Source: Maribacter sp044594925
GTDB lineage: Bacteria; Bacteroidota; Bacteroidia; Flavobacteriales; Flavobacteriaceae
Length of the DNA: 64,000 bases
Assembly (NCBI RefSeq): GCF_044594925.1
Contig: NZ_CP138991.1
Span: 3,100,001-3,164,000, forward strand
Reading direction: 5' to 3'
Shown here: positions 55,709-64,000 of the stretch, one piece after another
Layout: the number at the start of each line of letters is the position of its first letter
How positions within the stretch are numbered: position 1 is the first letter of the stretch
Made by a program: the position numbers and the translations under genes
Notes under the pieces: model-generated
The model's database searches: none
Told to the model about the DNA's origin: nothing
Seen by the model: only the letters and a program-made list of their open reading frames with translations

Positions 55709-56218
55709 ATGAAAAAAATACTTTTTACAATTTCTTGCCTTGCCGTTTTTGTATCCTGTAAACAAGAGAAAATTGGTTACGTTGACAACATTAAACTAAT
55801 GAACGAATATCAAGAGAAAATTGATGTTGAAGCTAAGTTCAAAACTAAAGCCGACGCGTTAACTAAAAAAAGGGATAGTATCTCACAAGCTTTTCAAATT
55901 GAAGCTCAAGCTTTTCAGGCAAAAGCTCAAAAGATGTCACAACAAAAAGCGCAGGAAGAATATGCGGCCTTTCAACAAAAAGGACAATTCATGGGTCAGC
56001 AACTACAACAAGAAGATCAACAACTTCAGACTGAAGGTCAAGTTGAAATGGATAGTGTAGTCAAAAACGTTAAAGCCCAAATTGAAGCCTACGGAAAAGC
56101 CAATGGTTATAGTTATATACTGGGTGGTGGTGATGGTGGTAGCGTACTCTACGGAACCGAAACCAACGACTTAACTTCTGAGATTGTAAAGGTTTTGAAC
56201 GATAACTATAAAAAATAA
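55709..56218 (+). CDS. OmpH/Skp family periplasmic chaperone, lipoprotein form
   Basis: A 169-residue protein with an N-terminal lipobox (LAVFVSC, Cys17), then IGYVDNIKLMNEYQ typical of OmpH. A long Gln/Ala/Lys coiled coil (about 40-120) and a C-terminal YSYILGGGDGGSVLYG segment complete the family pattern. Skp-like proteins hold unfolded outer-membrane proteins in the periplasm. The lipid anchor is a departure from soluble Skp. Single gene with its own terminator. Confidence 0.88.
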   Translation: MKKILFTISCLAVFVSCKQEKIGYVDNIKLMNEYQEKIDVEAKFKTKADALTKKRDSISQAFQIEAQAFQAKAQKMSQQKAQEEYAAFQQKGQFMGQQLQQEDQQLQTEGQVEMDSVVKNVKAQIEAYGKANGYSYILGGGDGGSVLYGTETNDLTSEIVKVLNDNYKK

Positions 56219-56235
56219 GTAAACCAATATCAATG

Positions 56236-56260
56236 AAAAGCCGGTTCTAGACCGGCTTTT
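56236..56260. terminator. Bidirectional terminator between OmpH and LysE genes
   Basis: AAAAGCCGGT/ACCGGCTTTT stem (56236-56245 with 56251-56260) with a 5-nt loop, between convergent stops at 56218 and 56261. Confidence 0.85.
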
Positions 56261-56944
56261 CTATGGCGTATTTCTAATACCTTCTATTTTCTCAAGTCCA
56301 CTCTCAATCGTAAAACGGTCTCTTGGTAGAAACCCTTTTACTATTAAAACAATACCACAAATAACTAAAATTAAACCGATTCCTTTTTTAATAAAATGGA
56401 CTCGTTTCAATGTAAGTTTTCTTTTCAACTGTTTGGCTAACAATATTTTAAAGATATCTGTGATAAAATATGCAAGCAACATCGTCGTAAAGAATACTCG
56501 TATACGCATAGGTTCGTTATCTAAACTTGGACCCACGATAATAATGACACCTAACCAAAACACTAGTACTCCTATATTAATAAAGTTTAAGAAAAAACCT
56601 TTAACGAACAAACTTAAATAATCGTTCCTTTTTACCTTAATTGGTTTTTTTATATCCTTCTTAATACCCTGCTTAAAGAAAGTAGTAATCCCGTAAACCA
56701 AAAGAATAACTCCACCAAAAACATATAAGCCAGGTTGGTTACTTAGATTTTCCAATAGCTGATAACTACTGAAGTACGCTGCAAGTATAAATATTATGTC
56801 AGCAACTATGACACCGATATCAAAACTTAACGCCGCTCTAAACCCTTTTAGAGCACTTGTTTCTAATAAAACAAAAAAAACAGGCCCAATCATAAAGCTT
56901 AATAAAAAGCCTAATGGTATTGCAGCCTGTATATCTTCTAACAT
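56261..56944 (-). CDS. LysE/RhtB family exporter
   Basis: A 227-residue protein with about six membrane spans. The family start PLGFLLSFMIGPVFFVLLETSAL contains the conserved GPxFFxLxxTS motif of LysE translocators. These export amino acids or related small molecules. It begins 7 bp after the GIN-domain gene and is likely co-transcribed with it. Substrate unknown. Confidence 0.88.
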   Translation of the reverse strand: MLEDIQAAIPLGFLLSFMIGPVFFVLLETSALKGFRAALSFDIGVIVADIIFILAAYFSSYQLLENLSNQPGLYVFGGVILLVYGITTFFKQGIKKDIKKPIKVKRNDYLSLFVKGFFLNFINIGVLVFWLGVIIIVGPSLDNEPMRIRVFFTTMLLAYFITDIFKILLAKQLKRKLTLKRVHFIKKGIGLILVICGIVLIVKGFLPRDRFTIESGLEKIEGIRNTP

Positions 56945-56951
56945 TGCTAAA

Positions 56952-57629
56952 CTACATTCTTTTTATAACCCCTCCAAAAACAGTTTTCTCTTCTAATTTT
57001 GGCGGATCACCGTGGACCAGTACTTCCCCACCAGCTTTAACCGCCGCCTTAACATACTCACTAGCATATATCTCAGCTTTAGAGCCTGCATTGACATTTA
57101 CGGTAGAAAACTTAGTTTTAAAATTCTTTCCCTCATAAACACCACCTGTATTAATCTGTACATCTTGTAACTCAGAAAATCCATTCGTTTCTATAACGCC
57201 ACCGGAAACCGATTTGATAAGCATCTGTTCAACTTCCGCCGCTACCGTTAATTCGCCTCCCTCTTGTGCCTTTAACTCTATGACATCCTGTTTTATAGTA
57301 CCTTCAGAATTAATTCTTGCATCCTCATTAACATCAATGACCATAATATCATCGGTGTAATATAAATCCACAAAAGTTTTATAACCACTAAAAATTTTTC
57401 CTATTTGCATCCGGATTTTAAGTACACCACTATTATTAACAATAGCTACCTTATCCGTACTTTCTCCTGTAATTATTGCCTTGTTCTCCGAAGAGCGTAT
57501 AAGATTTATTGACAATCCGTCAAAACCCTTTACTTCAGAGAATTTACTCAAACTTTTGGTAATTTTATTATCCTGCCCCGTTCCAACTAAGAAATTTAAA
57601 CAACACAATAACAGTACGATATACTTCAT
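56952..57629 (-). CDS. Head GIN domain protein (DUF2807), exported
   Basis: A 225-residue exported protein with signal peptide to about GTGQ. The rest is a right-handed beta-helix-like GIN/DUF2807 domain (FDGLSINLIRSSENKAIITG, then serial VDVNEDARINSEG and INTGGVYEGKNF strands with regular Gly). It is a putative auto-transporter adhesin head in older annotations; real function unknown. It lies 73 bp after rnr and 7 bp before the LysE gene. Confidence 0.85.
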   Translation of the reverse strand: MKYIVLLLCCLNFLVGTGQDNKITKSLSKFSEVKGFDGLSINLIRSSENKAIITGESTDKVAIVNNSGVLKIRMQIGKIFSGYKTFVDLYYTDDIMVIDVNEDARINSEGTIKQDVIELKAQEGGELTVAAEVEQMLIKSVSGGVIETNGFSELQDVQINTGGVYEGKNFKTKFSTVNVNAGSKAEIYASEYVKAAVKAGGEVLVHGDPPKLEEKTVFGGVIKRM

Positions 57630-57702
57630 ACTAATTAATTTATATCCCCTTTGAGGATGTTTTTACAGCTCCCTATTCGCAAACATCATTCCATAAAATA
57701 AA

Positions 57703-59892
57703 CTAATTATGTTTACCGACTAGTGAGAAATCCAGGTGACGTTTTTCTAAATCTGTATTTTTCACCATAACAATTACTTCATCACCTAATTGATATGTTT
57801 TTTTTGTTCGCTCCCCTACAACGGCATATTCTTTTTCGTCAAAGATATAATAATCTCCTTTTATGTCTCTTATACGTACCATTCCTTCGCACTTATTCTC
57901 TATGATTTCAACATAGATTCCCCATTCTGTTACACCACTTATTACGCCTACAAACTCTTTATCATCATGATCCTGCATAAATTTAATCTGCATATATTTA
58001 ATGGAATCTCTTTCAGCACTAGCGGCCAATCCTTCCATATCTGAAGAGTGTTGACACTTTTGTTCGTACACTTCAGCCTTAGCCGATTTACCATTATCTA
58101 AGTAGTGTTGTAAAAGCCGATGCACCATAACATCCGGATATCTTCTTATTGGAGAGGTAAAATGCGTATAATAGTCAAAAGCTAGTCCGTAATGGCCTAT
58201 ATTATCCACGGTATATATGGCCTTACTCATTGTTCTTATGGCTAATGTATCTACCAAATTCTGTTCCTTTTGACCCTTAACATCTGACAGCAACTTGTTC
58301 AAGGAAGAACTAATAGATTTCTTATCCGTAAAATCTAACTTATGACCAAACCTTTTGATTAAACCATTCAGCGCCATAAGTTTATCCTCATTAGGATCAT
58401 CATGTATGCGATAAACAAAAGTCTTTTTTGGTTTTTGTTTACCAATAAATTCTGCCACTTTTCTATTAGCAAGTAACATGAATTCCTCTATCAACTTATT
58501 AGCATCTTTAGACTCCTTAAAGTAAACGCCTACTGGTTCATTCTCTGCATTCAGATTAAAACGCACTTCAACCTTATCAAATGAAATTGCACCTTGATCC
58601 ATACGTTTACTACGCATAATTTTAGCCAATTTATCCATAACCAAAGTAGCATTTACCACCTCTTTATCAACTTTATAGGCACTCTCGCGTATAGATATAT
58701 CCTTTGGGATGGAGGCACTACCGGTTTCAATTATATGTTGCGCTTCTTCATAAGCAAAACGTTCGTTAGAATTAATTACCGTTCTACCATACCACTGATC
58801 TACTAGTTTCGCTTTATCATCTAATTGAAATATAGTGGAAAACGTATATTTCTCCTCATTCGGTCTCAACGAACAAGCATTATTAGATAGCACTTCTGGC
58901 AACATAGGTACCACCCTATCTACTAAATAAACAGATGTTGCTCTTTCATAAGCTTCGTCATCCAATACGGTTCCTTCTTTTAGATAATGAGAAACATCTG
59001 CAATGTGAACACCTATTTCATAGTTACCGTTTTCTAAAACGGTAAACGATAAAGCATCATCAAAATCTTTTGCGTCCTTAGGATCAATAGTAAAGGTTAA
59101 TGCATTACGCATATCCCTTCTTTTCTTAATTTCCGATGGTTTTATACTGGTATCCAAGTCATCTGCAAAACGTTGCACCTCCGTAGGGAATTCATAAGGC
59201 AGTCCGTATTCTGCTAATATGGAATGAATTTCTGTATTATGTTCACCTGGTTTTCCTAGAACCTCTGTAACATAACCGTAAGGGGAATCCACATCCTCTG
59301 GCCATTCTGTAATTTCCACAATGACCTTATCCCCGTTATTCGCGTCTTTTATCTTATCTAAAGAGACAAAAATATCCGTGTACATTCTAAAATCCGTTGG
59401 CCTTACAAATGCAAACGTCTTTTGCATATCCAAAACTCCTACGAAAGTAGTTTTATGACGCTCTATAACTCTATGAATATCACCTTCTAACTTCTTTTTA
59501 TCTCTTCTAGGATAAATATATACTTCTACGCGGTCCTTATGAAAAGCCTTGTTCAGTTTATTACTAGGTACAAACACATCATCTTCCATTCCTTCGATAA
59601 CGATGTATGCATTTCCTTTACCAGTAATATCAACCACTCCTTCATGATAGGTCTTGTTATCTTTAAGTACTTGATAATTTCCCCTACTTACCTCTAAAAT
59701 GCGCTTCTTTTCCTTTAATTGTACTAATCTTTTAATCAGATTATTTCTATCATTAGCTTCTGTAACACCAATTTTAGCAGCTATTTGCTTATAATTAAAG
59801 CTTTTCTTCGGTTCTTTCTCCAATACCGTAAAAATGCCTTTGGTAATTTCATTTCTTCTATGGTTTCTCGCCTTCTTATTTCTCTTCGACAT
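57703..59892 (-). CDS. rnr: Ribonuclease R
   Basis: A 729-residue 3'-5' exoribonuclease. A helix-turn-helix-like N-terminus (FNYKQIAAKIGVTEAND), two cold-shock domains (about 70-220), the RNB catalytic domain with DPKDAKDFDDAL at about 268-281 (metal-binding Asp), and a C-terminal S1 domain (FVGVISGVTEWGIYVEI) are all present. It degrades structured RNA and takes part in rRNA quality control. It is transcribed away from the candidate origin region. Confidence 0.96.
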   Translation of the reverse strand: MSKRNKKARNHRRNEITKGIFTVLEKEPKKSFNYKQIAAKIGVTEANDRNNLIKRLVQLKEKKRILEVSRGNYQVLKDNKTYHEGVVDITGKGNAYIVIEGMEDDVFVPSNKLNKAFHKDRVEVYIYPRRDKKKLEGDIHRVIERHKTTFVGVLDMQKTFAFVRPTDFRMYTDIFVSLDKIKDANNGDKVIVEITEWPEDVDSPYGYVTEVLGKPGEHNTEIHSILAEYGLPYEFPTEVQRFADDLDTSIKPSEIKKRRDMRNALTFTIDPKDAKDFDDALSFTVLENGNYEIGVHIADVSHYLKEGTVLDDEAYERATSVYLVDRVVPMLPEVLSNNACSLRPNEEKYTFSTIFQLDDKAKLVDQWYGRTVINSNERFAYEEAQHIIETGSASIPKDISIRESAYKVDKEVVNATLVMDKLAKIMRSKRMDQGAISFDKVEVRFNLNAENEPVGVYFKESKDANKLIEEFMLLANRKVAEFIGKQKPKKTFVYRIHDDPNEDKLMALNGLIKRFGHKLDFTDKKSISSSLNKLLSDVKGQKEQNLVDTLAIRTMSKAIYTVDNIGHYGLAFDYYTHFTSPIRRYPDVMVHRLLQHYLDNGKSAKAEVYEQKCQHSSDMEGLAASAERDSIKYMQIKFMQDHDDKEFVGVISGVTEWGIYVEIIENKCEGMVRIRDIKGDYYIFDEKEYAVVGERTKKTYQLGDEVIVMVKNTDLEKRHLDFSLVGKHN

Positions 59893-60517
59893 TAAAATTT
59901 TAATTTTTTGAAAATTACGAATTATAATCCACTACCTCCTTTATTCCTGAGCTTCCTGTTTATTTTTCAAGGTTATCAACATATATTATATAATAACTAT
60001 TTCTTTTATAAATTTTAAAAATAAAATGATGATTATGATTGTTTGTTAATAGGCGTGATAACTTATTTAGGTATTACTTGACTTTCTGAGATACCATAAG
60101 TTGTTCACATATAAAGAACACAAATGTATGCTGATAATCAGAAATTTGAATTAGTTATCAGTATAAGTTGATAACCAATTTCAACAGCTATTTATTAATA
60201 AGTTTCTATAAAATCAGTGTTAACTAGCAGCACAAATTTCTTTACAACGTAATGATTTTTTCTAATATTATTTTTAGTCTATGAACAAAATAGGTGCTAA
60301 TCAAAAAAGGAGTTTCACAACCAAATTTTTTAACTGTTTTTTGTAAACAATTTTTAAAGCGGTTGTCCTACTATTTAACTTACTAATGAACAATAAGTAG
60401 GAATGGATAGCTAAAATATGTTGTGTAAGTGACGTTTTTTGTGGTGAACTCCTTGTATGTTGTACATTTGTACCAAATACTACGGTTTCCCCGACCTAAT
60501 TATATAATAAGCCTACT
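59893..60517. other. AT-rich divergent intergenic region, candidate oriC
   Basis: 625 bp with no gene, between rnr (minus) and rpiB (plus). DnaA-box-like 9-mers are TTATCAACA (59973-59981, one mismatch to TTATCCACA), TTGTTCACA (60101-60109, two mismatches) and TTATCAACT on the minus strand (60166-60174). GGTTATCAAC at 59971 and its exact complement at 60167-60176 face each other; GTGATAAC (60055) and GTTATCAG (60154) add to the cluster. A very AT-rich stretch at 59981-60040 could unwind. The parS pair lies about 5-7 kb to the left. No exact DnaA box is present, so this is tentative. Confidence 0.35.
60438..60470 (+). promoter_or_regulatory. Promoter of rpiB (-33 TTTG, -7 TACATTTG)
   Basis: TTTG at 60438-60441 and TACATTTG at 60463-60470 are 21 bp apart, within the Bacteroidetes range. 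The ATG is 47 bp further on. Confidence 0.6.
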
Positions 60518-60949
60518 ATGAAAATAGCCATTGGTAATGATCACGCAGGTACAGAATACAAGCTTGCGATTATTGGACTTTTAAAATCCAAAAACATAGA
60601 AGTGTCCAATTATGGAACGGATGGAACGGACAGTGTGGATTATCCGGATTTTGTGCATCCTGTTGCCCAAGATATTGAATCGGAGAAAGCCGATTTTGGA
60701 ATTATCATCTGCGGTAGCGGTAATGGTGCTTCCATGACCGCCAATAAACATCAGAAAGTAAGGTCTGCCCTTTGTTGGACAAAAGAGATAGTAGCATTAG
60801 CAAGACAGCATAACGATGCAAACATTTTAAGCTTACCAGCAAGATATATTTCATTACCACAAGCATTGGAAATGGTAAGAACATTCTTAGATACGGATTT
60901 TGAAGGTGGTAGGCATGAACGTAGGGTTGTTAAAATACCTTGTTCATAG
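60518..60949 (+). CDS. rpiB: Ribose-5-phosphate isomerase B
   Basis: A 143-residue RpiB, pentose phosphate pathway, interconverting ribose-5-P and ribulose-5-P. GNDHAGTEYK is at 6-15, and the catalytic Cys65 is in IIICGSGNGASM. NRARLC-type contacts appear here as VRSALCWTKE, and the C-terminal GGRHERRV ends the domain. Normal length. It has one of the best promoters in the window and is transcribed away from the candidate origin. Confidence 0.95.
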   Translation: MKIAIGNDHAGTEYKLAIIGLLKSKNIEVSNYGTDGTDSVDYPDFVHPVAQDIESEKADFGIIICGSGNGASMTANKHQKVRSALCWTKEIVALARQHNDANILSLPARYISLPQALEMVRTFLDTDFEGGRHERRVVKIPCS

Positions 60950-61119
60950 TTCGTAAAGTCTAAGTCAATCATTCTTAACAAATTCTCTTTGCTTGGACCA
61001 TACGCTTTTAGTGTAGTTTAATTATCTGGATGATGGGCCAGCTTAGGTTAATCATTTATTGCTACCGCAAAGGGATATTATACCCCGAGGCCAGCCTCGA
61101 AATTAAATGTTCATTTCCT

Positions 61120-61153
61120 ACGAATGCCTCGCGGGCTTACTCTGAGGTAGTTT
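61120..61153 (+). repeat. Intergenic repeat, copy 1 (before CDF gene)
   Basis: CTCGCGGGCTTACTCTGAGG followed by TAGTTTAC resembles 62616-62649 (about 80% alike with two 1-base gaps). It has CCTC/GAGG hairpin potential. A nearby CGAGG/CCTCG stem-loop at 61085-61099 has related sequence. Probably a dispersed REP-like element. Confidence 0.45.
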
Positions 61154-61174
61154 ACTTTAATAAAATTATGTCCG

Positions 61175-62083
61175 GTGCATAAACATAATCACAACCATAC
61201 GCATACAGAGGTAAAGGGTAGGAATCTTATTATCTCTATTATATTGAACACGGTAATTACCGTATCTCAAGTTATAGGAGGAATTATTTCTGGTAGTCTT
61301 TCGTTACTTTCTGATGCACTACACAATTTTAGTGACGTACTTTCCCTAATTGTAAGTTATGTAGCCACTATACTTTCAAAAAGAAAAGCTTCTACCAACA
61401 AGACTTTTGGTTTCAAGAGGGCAGAAATAATAGCTGCTTTTGTAAATTCTGCTACCTTAATTATTGTAGCGATTTTATTGATCAAAGAAGCTATAGTTCG
61501 TTTTATAGCACCCCAAGAAGTAGTATCGGATTTAGTTATTTGGCTTTCAATTTTAGGTATTGTAGCCAACGGAATTAGCGTTTTATTATTAAAGAAAGAT
61601 GCTGATACGAATATGAACATGAAATCTGCTTACCTACATTTATTAACCGATATGATGGCCTCCGTTGCAGTGTTGGTCGGAGGTTTGTTAATGAAATTCT
61701 ATAAATTTTATTGGATAGACCCCTTATTAACCTTCGCTATAGCACTATATTTAATCTACATGGGTTATGATCTATTAAAGCAATCTACTAAGGTTCTTAT
61801 GCTTTTTACCCCTAATACTGTTCAGGTAGATGAAATCGTTACGACCATAAGAAAAATAGAACCCATTAAAAATGTGCACCATGTCCATATTTGGCAATTA
61901 AATGAGGATGAAATGCATTTAGAGGCGCATATAGATTTTAAAGAAGATATTAAATTATCCGAGTTTGATGTAATTTTGGACCGGATAGAAGAGGAGGTGT
62001 ACCACACTTATGGAATAAACCATGTAAACATTCAACCGGAATTTGGAAAGTGTGATAGTAAACAAATAATAGTACAGGACTAA
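61175..62083 (+). CDS. Cation diffusion facilitator transporter (ZitB/CzcD-like), GTG start
   Basis: A 302-residue divalent-metal/proton antiporter. The N-terminus is His-rich (MHKHNHNHTHTE). Six spans follow with the two transport-site motifs SDALHNFSD (H50/D54) and HLLTD (H155/D159), the HxxxD pairs typical of zinc transporters. The C-terminal cytoplasmic domain is at about 205-290 (HHVHIWQLNEDEMHLEAHI). The start is GTG; the nearby ATG at 61168 is out of frame and stops after four codons. The stop overlaps the GNAT start by one base (TAATG). Confidence 0.92.
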   Translation: MHKHNHNHTHTEVKGRNLIISIILNTVITVSQVIGGIISGSLSLLSDALHNFSDVLSLIVSYVATILSKRKASTNKTFGFKRAEIIAAFVNSATLIIVAILLIKEAIVRFIAPQEVVSDLVIWLSILGIVANGISVLLLKKDADTNMNMKSAYLHLLTDMMASVAVLVGGLLMKFYKFYWIDPLLTFAIALYLIYMGYDLLKQSTKVLMLFTPNTVQVDEIVTTIRKIEPIKNVHHVHIWQLNEDEMHLEAHIDFKEDIKLSEFDVILDRIEEEVYHTYGINHVNIQPEFGKCDSKQIIVQD

Positions 62084-62526
62084 TGTTGGATATTAGCGTA
62101 AAATCTTTTAACGAAATAGAGCGTGACGAGCTTTATCAACTGCTTCAACTGCGCAGCCAAGTCTTTGTGGTAGAGCAGGATTGTGTTTATCAAGACTTGG
62201 ATGGCAAGGATCAAAAAGCCATTCATATCATTGGTAAGAAGGATAATAAAATTGTTGCGTATACACGGGCGTTTCCTGCAGGAGCTTATTTTGAACAGGC
62301 TAGCATAGGAAGGGTAGTGGTCTCAGAACAAGAACGCTCCTATGGTTATGGCAAAGTAATAATGGAGGCCTCCATTAAAGCTGTGGCAGAAGTTTTTAAA
62401 GAAAGCACTATTAAATTATCTGCGCAGACATATTTGAAGAAATTTTACAATTCGTTGGGCTTTAAGTCTTATGGCGAGGGATATTTAGAAGATGGCATAC
62501 CACATATTGCCATGTTTAGAAACTAA
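62083..62526 (+). CDS. GNAT N-acetyltransferase, ElaA-like
   Basis: A 147-residue acetyltransferase. ELYQLLQLRSQVFVVEQDC matches the ElaA N-terminus. The acetyl-CoA-binding pattern is IGRVVVSEQERSYGYGKVIM. FYNSLGFKSYGEGYLEDGIPH is the family C-terminus. Substrate unknown. It is translationally coupled to the CDF gene by a 1-base overlap and ends at a terminator. Confidence 0.9.
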   Translation: MLDISVKSFNEIERDELYQLLQLRSQVFVVEQDCVYQDLDGKDQKAIHIIGKKDNKIVAYTRAFPAGAYFEQASIGRVVVSEQERSYGYGKVIMEASIKAVAEVFKESTIKLSAQTYLKKFYNSLGFKSYGEGYLEDGIPHIAMFRN

Positions 62527-62551
62527 AAAAGGCGCCTAAAGCGCCTTTTTT
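62525..62551 (+). terminator. Terminator of CDF-GNAT unit
   Basis: GGCGC/GCGCC stem (62531-62535 with 62541-62545), CTAAA loop, A6 before and T7 after, starting at the GNAT stop. Confidence 0.88.
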
Positions 62552-62615
62552 CTACTCTACAATCGATATTTATAATGCTTCGACGCTTAGTCAAAATAAA
62601 TATTGACTTTCTTTC

Positions 62616-62649
62616 AAATGACTCGTGGGCCTTACCCGAGGTAATTTAC
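62616..62649 (+). repeat. Intergenic repeat, copy 2
   Basis: CTCGTGGGCCTTACCCGAGG followed by TAATTTAC, related to the copy at 61120-61153. GGG/CCC and CTCG/CGAG can pair. It lies between the GNAT terminator and the convergent gene ending at 62663. Confidence 0.45.
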
Positions 62650-62662
62650 CTGAGCAAGGCTG

Positions 62663-63037
62663 TTATATTTTAATGGGCTGCTTATTGCTAAGATTAATAT
62701 CCTCCAACATAGCGTCAGTAAATTTGTAGTGCCCTCTGGTTGTAATTATTCTGAACCTGTTAGATTTCATTCTACTCAAGGCATCTAAAAACAACCATTT
62801 TGTTTTTAATAATCTAGGCTTTTGTGATTTAAGACTGATATCGAAAAAATATTTTCTTCCATTTTTTAGAGCTACGATATCTGGAGTAATTTTGTTGTCC
62901 GCTCCTTTTCTTAGGTATGATTTTGGAGTTTCATAGCCCTCTAAATCTGCTTTGATATTCTCAAAACCGGTAGCTTCTAAATGGTTGATAGATTTTTCTA
63001 AAAATTCCGTATTGTCTGTCTTGTCTAATTTTATCAT
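62663..63037 (-). CDS. Hypothetical protein, possibly restriction-endonuclease-like fold
   Basis: A 124-residue basic protein that I do not recognise by name, though it reads like a protein conserved in Flavobacteriaceae. No signal or membrane span is seen. The central TPDIVALKNGRKYFFDIS stretch, ending in LK, resembles the PD...(D/E)xK layout of the restriction-endonuclease-like fold, but the spacing of the last lysine is not canonical. Followed by helices rich in Lys/Arg (SRMKSNRFRIITTRGHYKF). Nucleic-acid binding is a guess. Single gene. Confidence 0.65.
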   Translation of the reverse strand: MIKLDKTDNTEFLEKSINHLEATGFENIKADLEGYETPKSYLRKGADNKITPDIVALKNGRKYFFDISLKSQKPRLLKTKWLFLDALSRMKSNRFRIITTRGHYKFTDAMLEDINLSNKQPIKI

Positions 63038-63613
63038 AGCTAATAAAATAATAAAAATTAAGCCAATTGCAAATTTTAAACACTGATTAACAATGCTTTA
63101 ACCTTTAGACAAGAAAAATAAAATAAGTATTCGGAAGATATTATGACAGTCGTTTATAAATGGTTTACCAGCCGTATTGTAGGCAATTGCCCTACCTTAG
63201 ACCATACTCTTTTTCTTGTTCACTGATCTTCCTGAATAATAGTATACACATAGAAAAATAATAGTTACCAGTAACAGAATGAAGGAATACCGTGTGCGCA
63301 GAAAAAGAAGTTTAGCGTTACCTACAATTGAGGGTAATACGGACGAAAAACTATGCGTGTCAATGATTCACGGGTCGGGAATGGTTACTTTTAAGGTGTT
63401 TGCGAAAAATATTGTTCAAAATCTACTTTAGCCTTCGCAAGGCTCCGAAAATTCACCTTTAAAACTGATTCAGCCAGAAAAAAGCTTCTTAGAGAGGCTT
63501 AAACGATTTTGTGTTTTTAAGAATTAAGGACTTGCGCAACTGTTACCATGGTTGTGCTATCGTTATTTATTTTCTGCGCGCATTTTATCTTCTATTCCTT
63601 TGTGATATAATTC
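63038..63613. other. Non-coding or decayed region, no gene recognised
   Basis: I find no convincing gene. A 50-codon frame (63279-63431, plus, starting MKEYRVRRKR) exists but lacks family resemblance. A hairpin AGCCTT-CGC-AAGGCT is at 63430-63444, and TTTTAAGGTG (about 63388) and CACCTTTAAAA (about 63456) form an imperfect inverted pair around it. It lies beside a pseudogene, so it may be degraded accessory DNA. Confidence 0.4.
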
Positions 63614-64000
63614 TTAACGTACTTTATGATTTTCGTTTTGCATCGCTTTTATGAGGTTAAAATTATTGATGAAATAAGGTTTGTTTAACTTAAACTCTGA
63701 GTCGTATATAAACTCTAAGTTTGGCGGACCTGTTTTTCCATCCCAAGGTTCTGCATACGTTGGTTAAAAAAATGAAGCCACTGGAAAGTACTTAATATTT
63801 TTTAGCAATAAATCGGAAATTATTTTATTAGCTCTTTCTTCTCTCTTTATTCTTTCCTCAAAGAATCGCTAATAGGTTTGATCTTTATCCTTAATATTTT
63901 CTTTGTTGTGTTTCACTATCATATACCTCAGGTGGGGCATTTGGTATATTGTTTGTTATGCGTTATTCCAACATCTGCTTAGCGCTCCTTAATGCCTTAC
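63614..64000 (-). pseudogene. Decayed gene with three in-frame stops and one frameshift, cut by right edge
   Basis: Read on the minus strand from 64000, the translation looks protein-like but broken: KALRSAKQMLE*R, then ITNNIPNAPPEVYDSETQQR, a one-base shift in an A-run, then NIKDKDQTY*RFFEERIKRE, then ISDLLKNIKYFPVASFF*PT, then YAEPWDGKTGPPNLEFIYD and a true stop at 63614-63616. The stops lie at 63764 (TAA), 63869 (TAG) and about 63963 (TAA); each could derive from a glutamine codon by one C-to-T change. I do not recognise the family. Confidence 0.6.

Noticed and set aside
60419..60463. Two TGTTGT motifs upstream of rpiB as another twin-box promoter
   Set aside because: They are 39 bp apart, not 21, and rpiB has a standard -33/-7 promoter.
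63940..64000. Right end considered as an integron attC or IS end
   Set aside because: No attC core sites, no integrase or transposase and no terminal inverted repeat; the sequence reads as a decayed gene.

Overview
The window is chromosomal DNA of a marine-type Bacteroidetes bacterium, almost certainly family Flavobacteriaceae. The signs are low G+C, many TANNTTTG promoter elements, weak Shine-Dalgarno sequences, type IX secretion (T9SS) substrates with type B C-terminal domains paired with PorP/SprF proteins, and lineage-typical families (DUF4175, DUF4837, DUF6909, DUF6747, GIN-domain). Species cannot be named from sequence alone.

Layout. 1-8290 (minus strand) is a surface polysaccharide operon: a DUF6909 protein, a Wzz-like protein, rfbBACD for dTDP-L-rhamnose, a Wzx-type flippase and a DegT aminotransferase cut by the left edge. 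8336-11096 holds a GH3-family adenylating enzyme, an M23 peptidase and tatA. 11403-13898 is a SPOR-TPR-propeller-OmpA protein. 14214-20694 is housekeeping: a DUF6747 protein, DUF4837 lipoprotein, MltD-like transglycosylase, pgk, holB, DoxX, tRNA-Cys and folB. 20741-41450 is dominated by surface biology: a 4928-residue SprB-like adhesin with its SprF partner, and a 748-residue type B protein with a PorP/SprF-SPOR fusion partner. 41675-48695 holds glnS, an Omp85 protein, an SPFH protein, gltX and alkB. 48769-56218 holds DUF4175, ybeY, mnmG, a methyltransferase and OmpH; two ParB parS palindromes flank mnmG. 56261-59892 (minus) holds LysE, a GIN protein and rnr. 59893-60517 is an AT-rich divergent intergenic region with DnaA-box-like motifs, a candidate oriC. 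60518-63037 holds rpiB, a CDF transporter, an ElaA-like GNAT and a hypothetical protein. 63038-64000 is non-coding or decayed, ending in a pseudogene.

How the parts fit. The strongest new observation is a shared promoter architecture. The OmpA-like gene and both adhesin operons each carry two CACAACANNA-type direct repeats exactly 21 bp apart, followed after exactly 25 bp by an imperfect -7 element. This suggests one activator controls three cell-surface loci linked to T9SS or gliding. The same loci share unusual SPOR-like domains, suggesting a peptidoglycan-anchored outer-membrane assembly. The parS pair and the candidate oriC, together with the mostly minus-strand genes to the left, suggest the window lies near the chromosomal replication origin.
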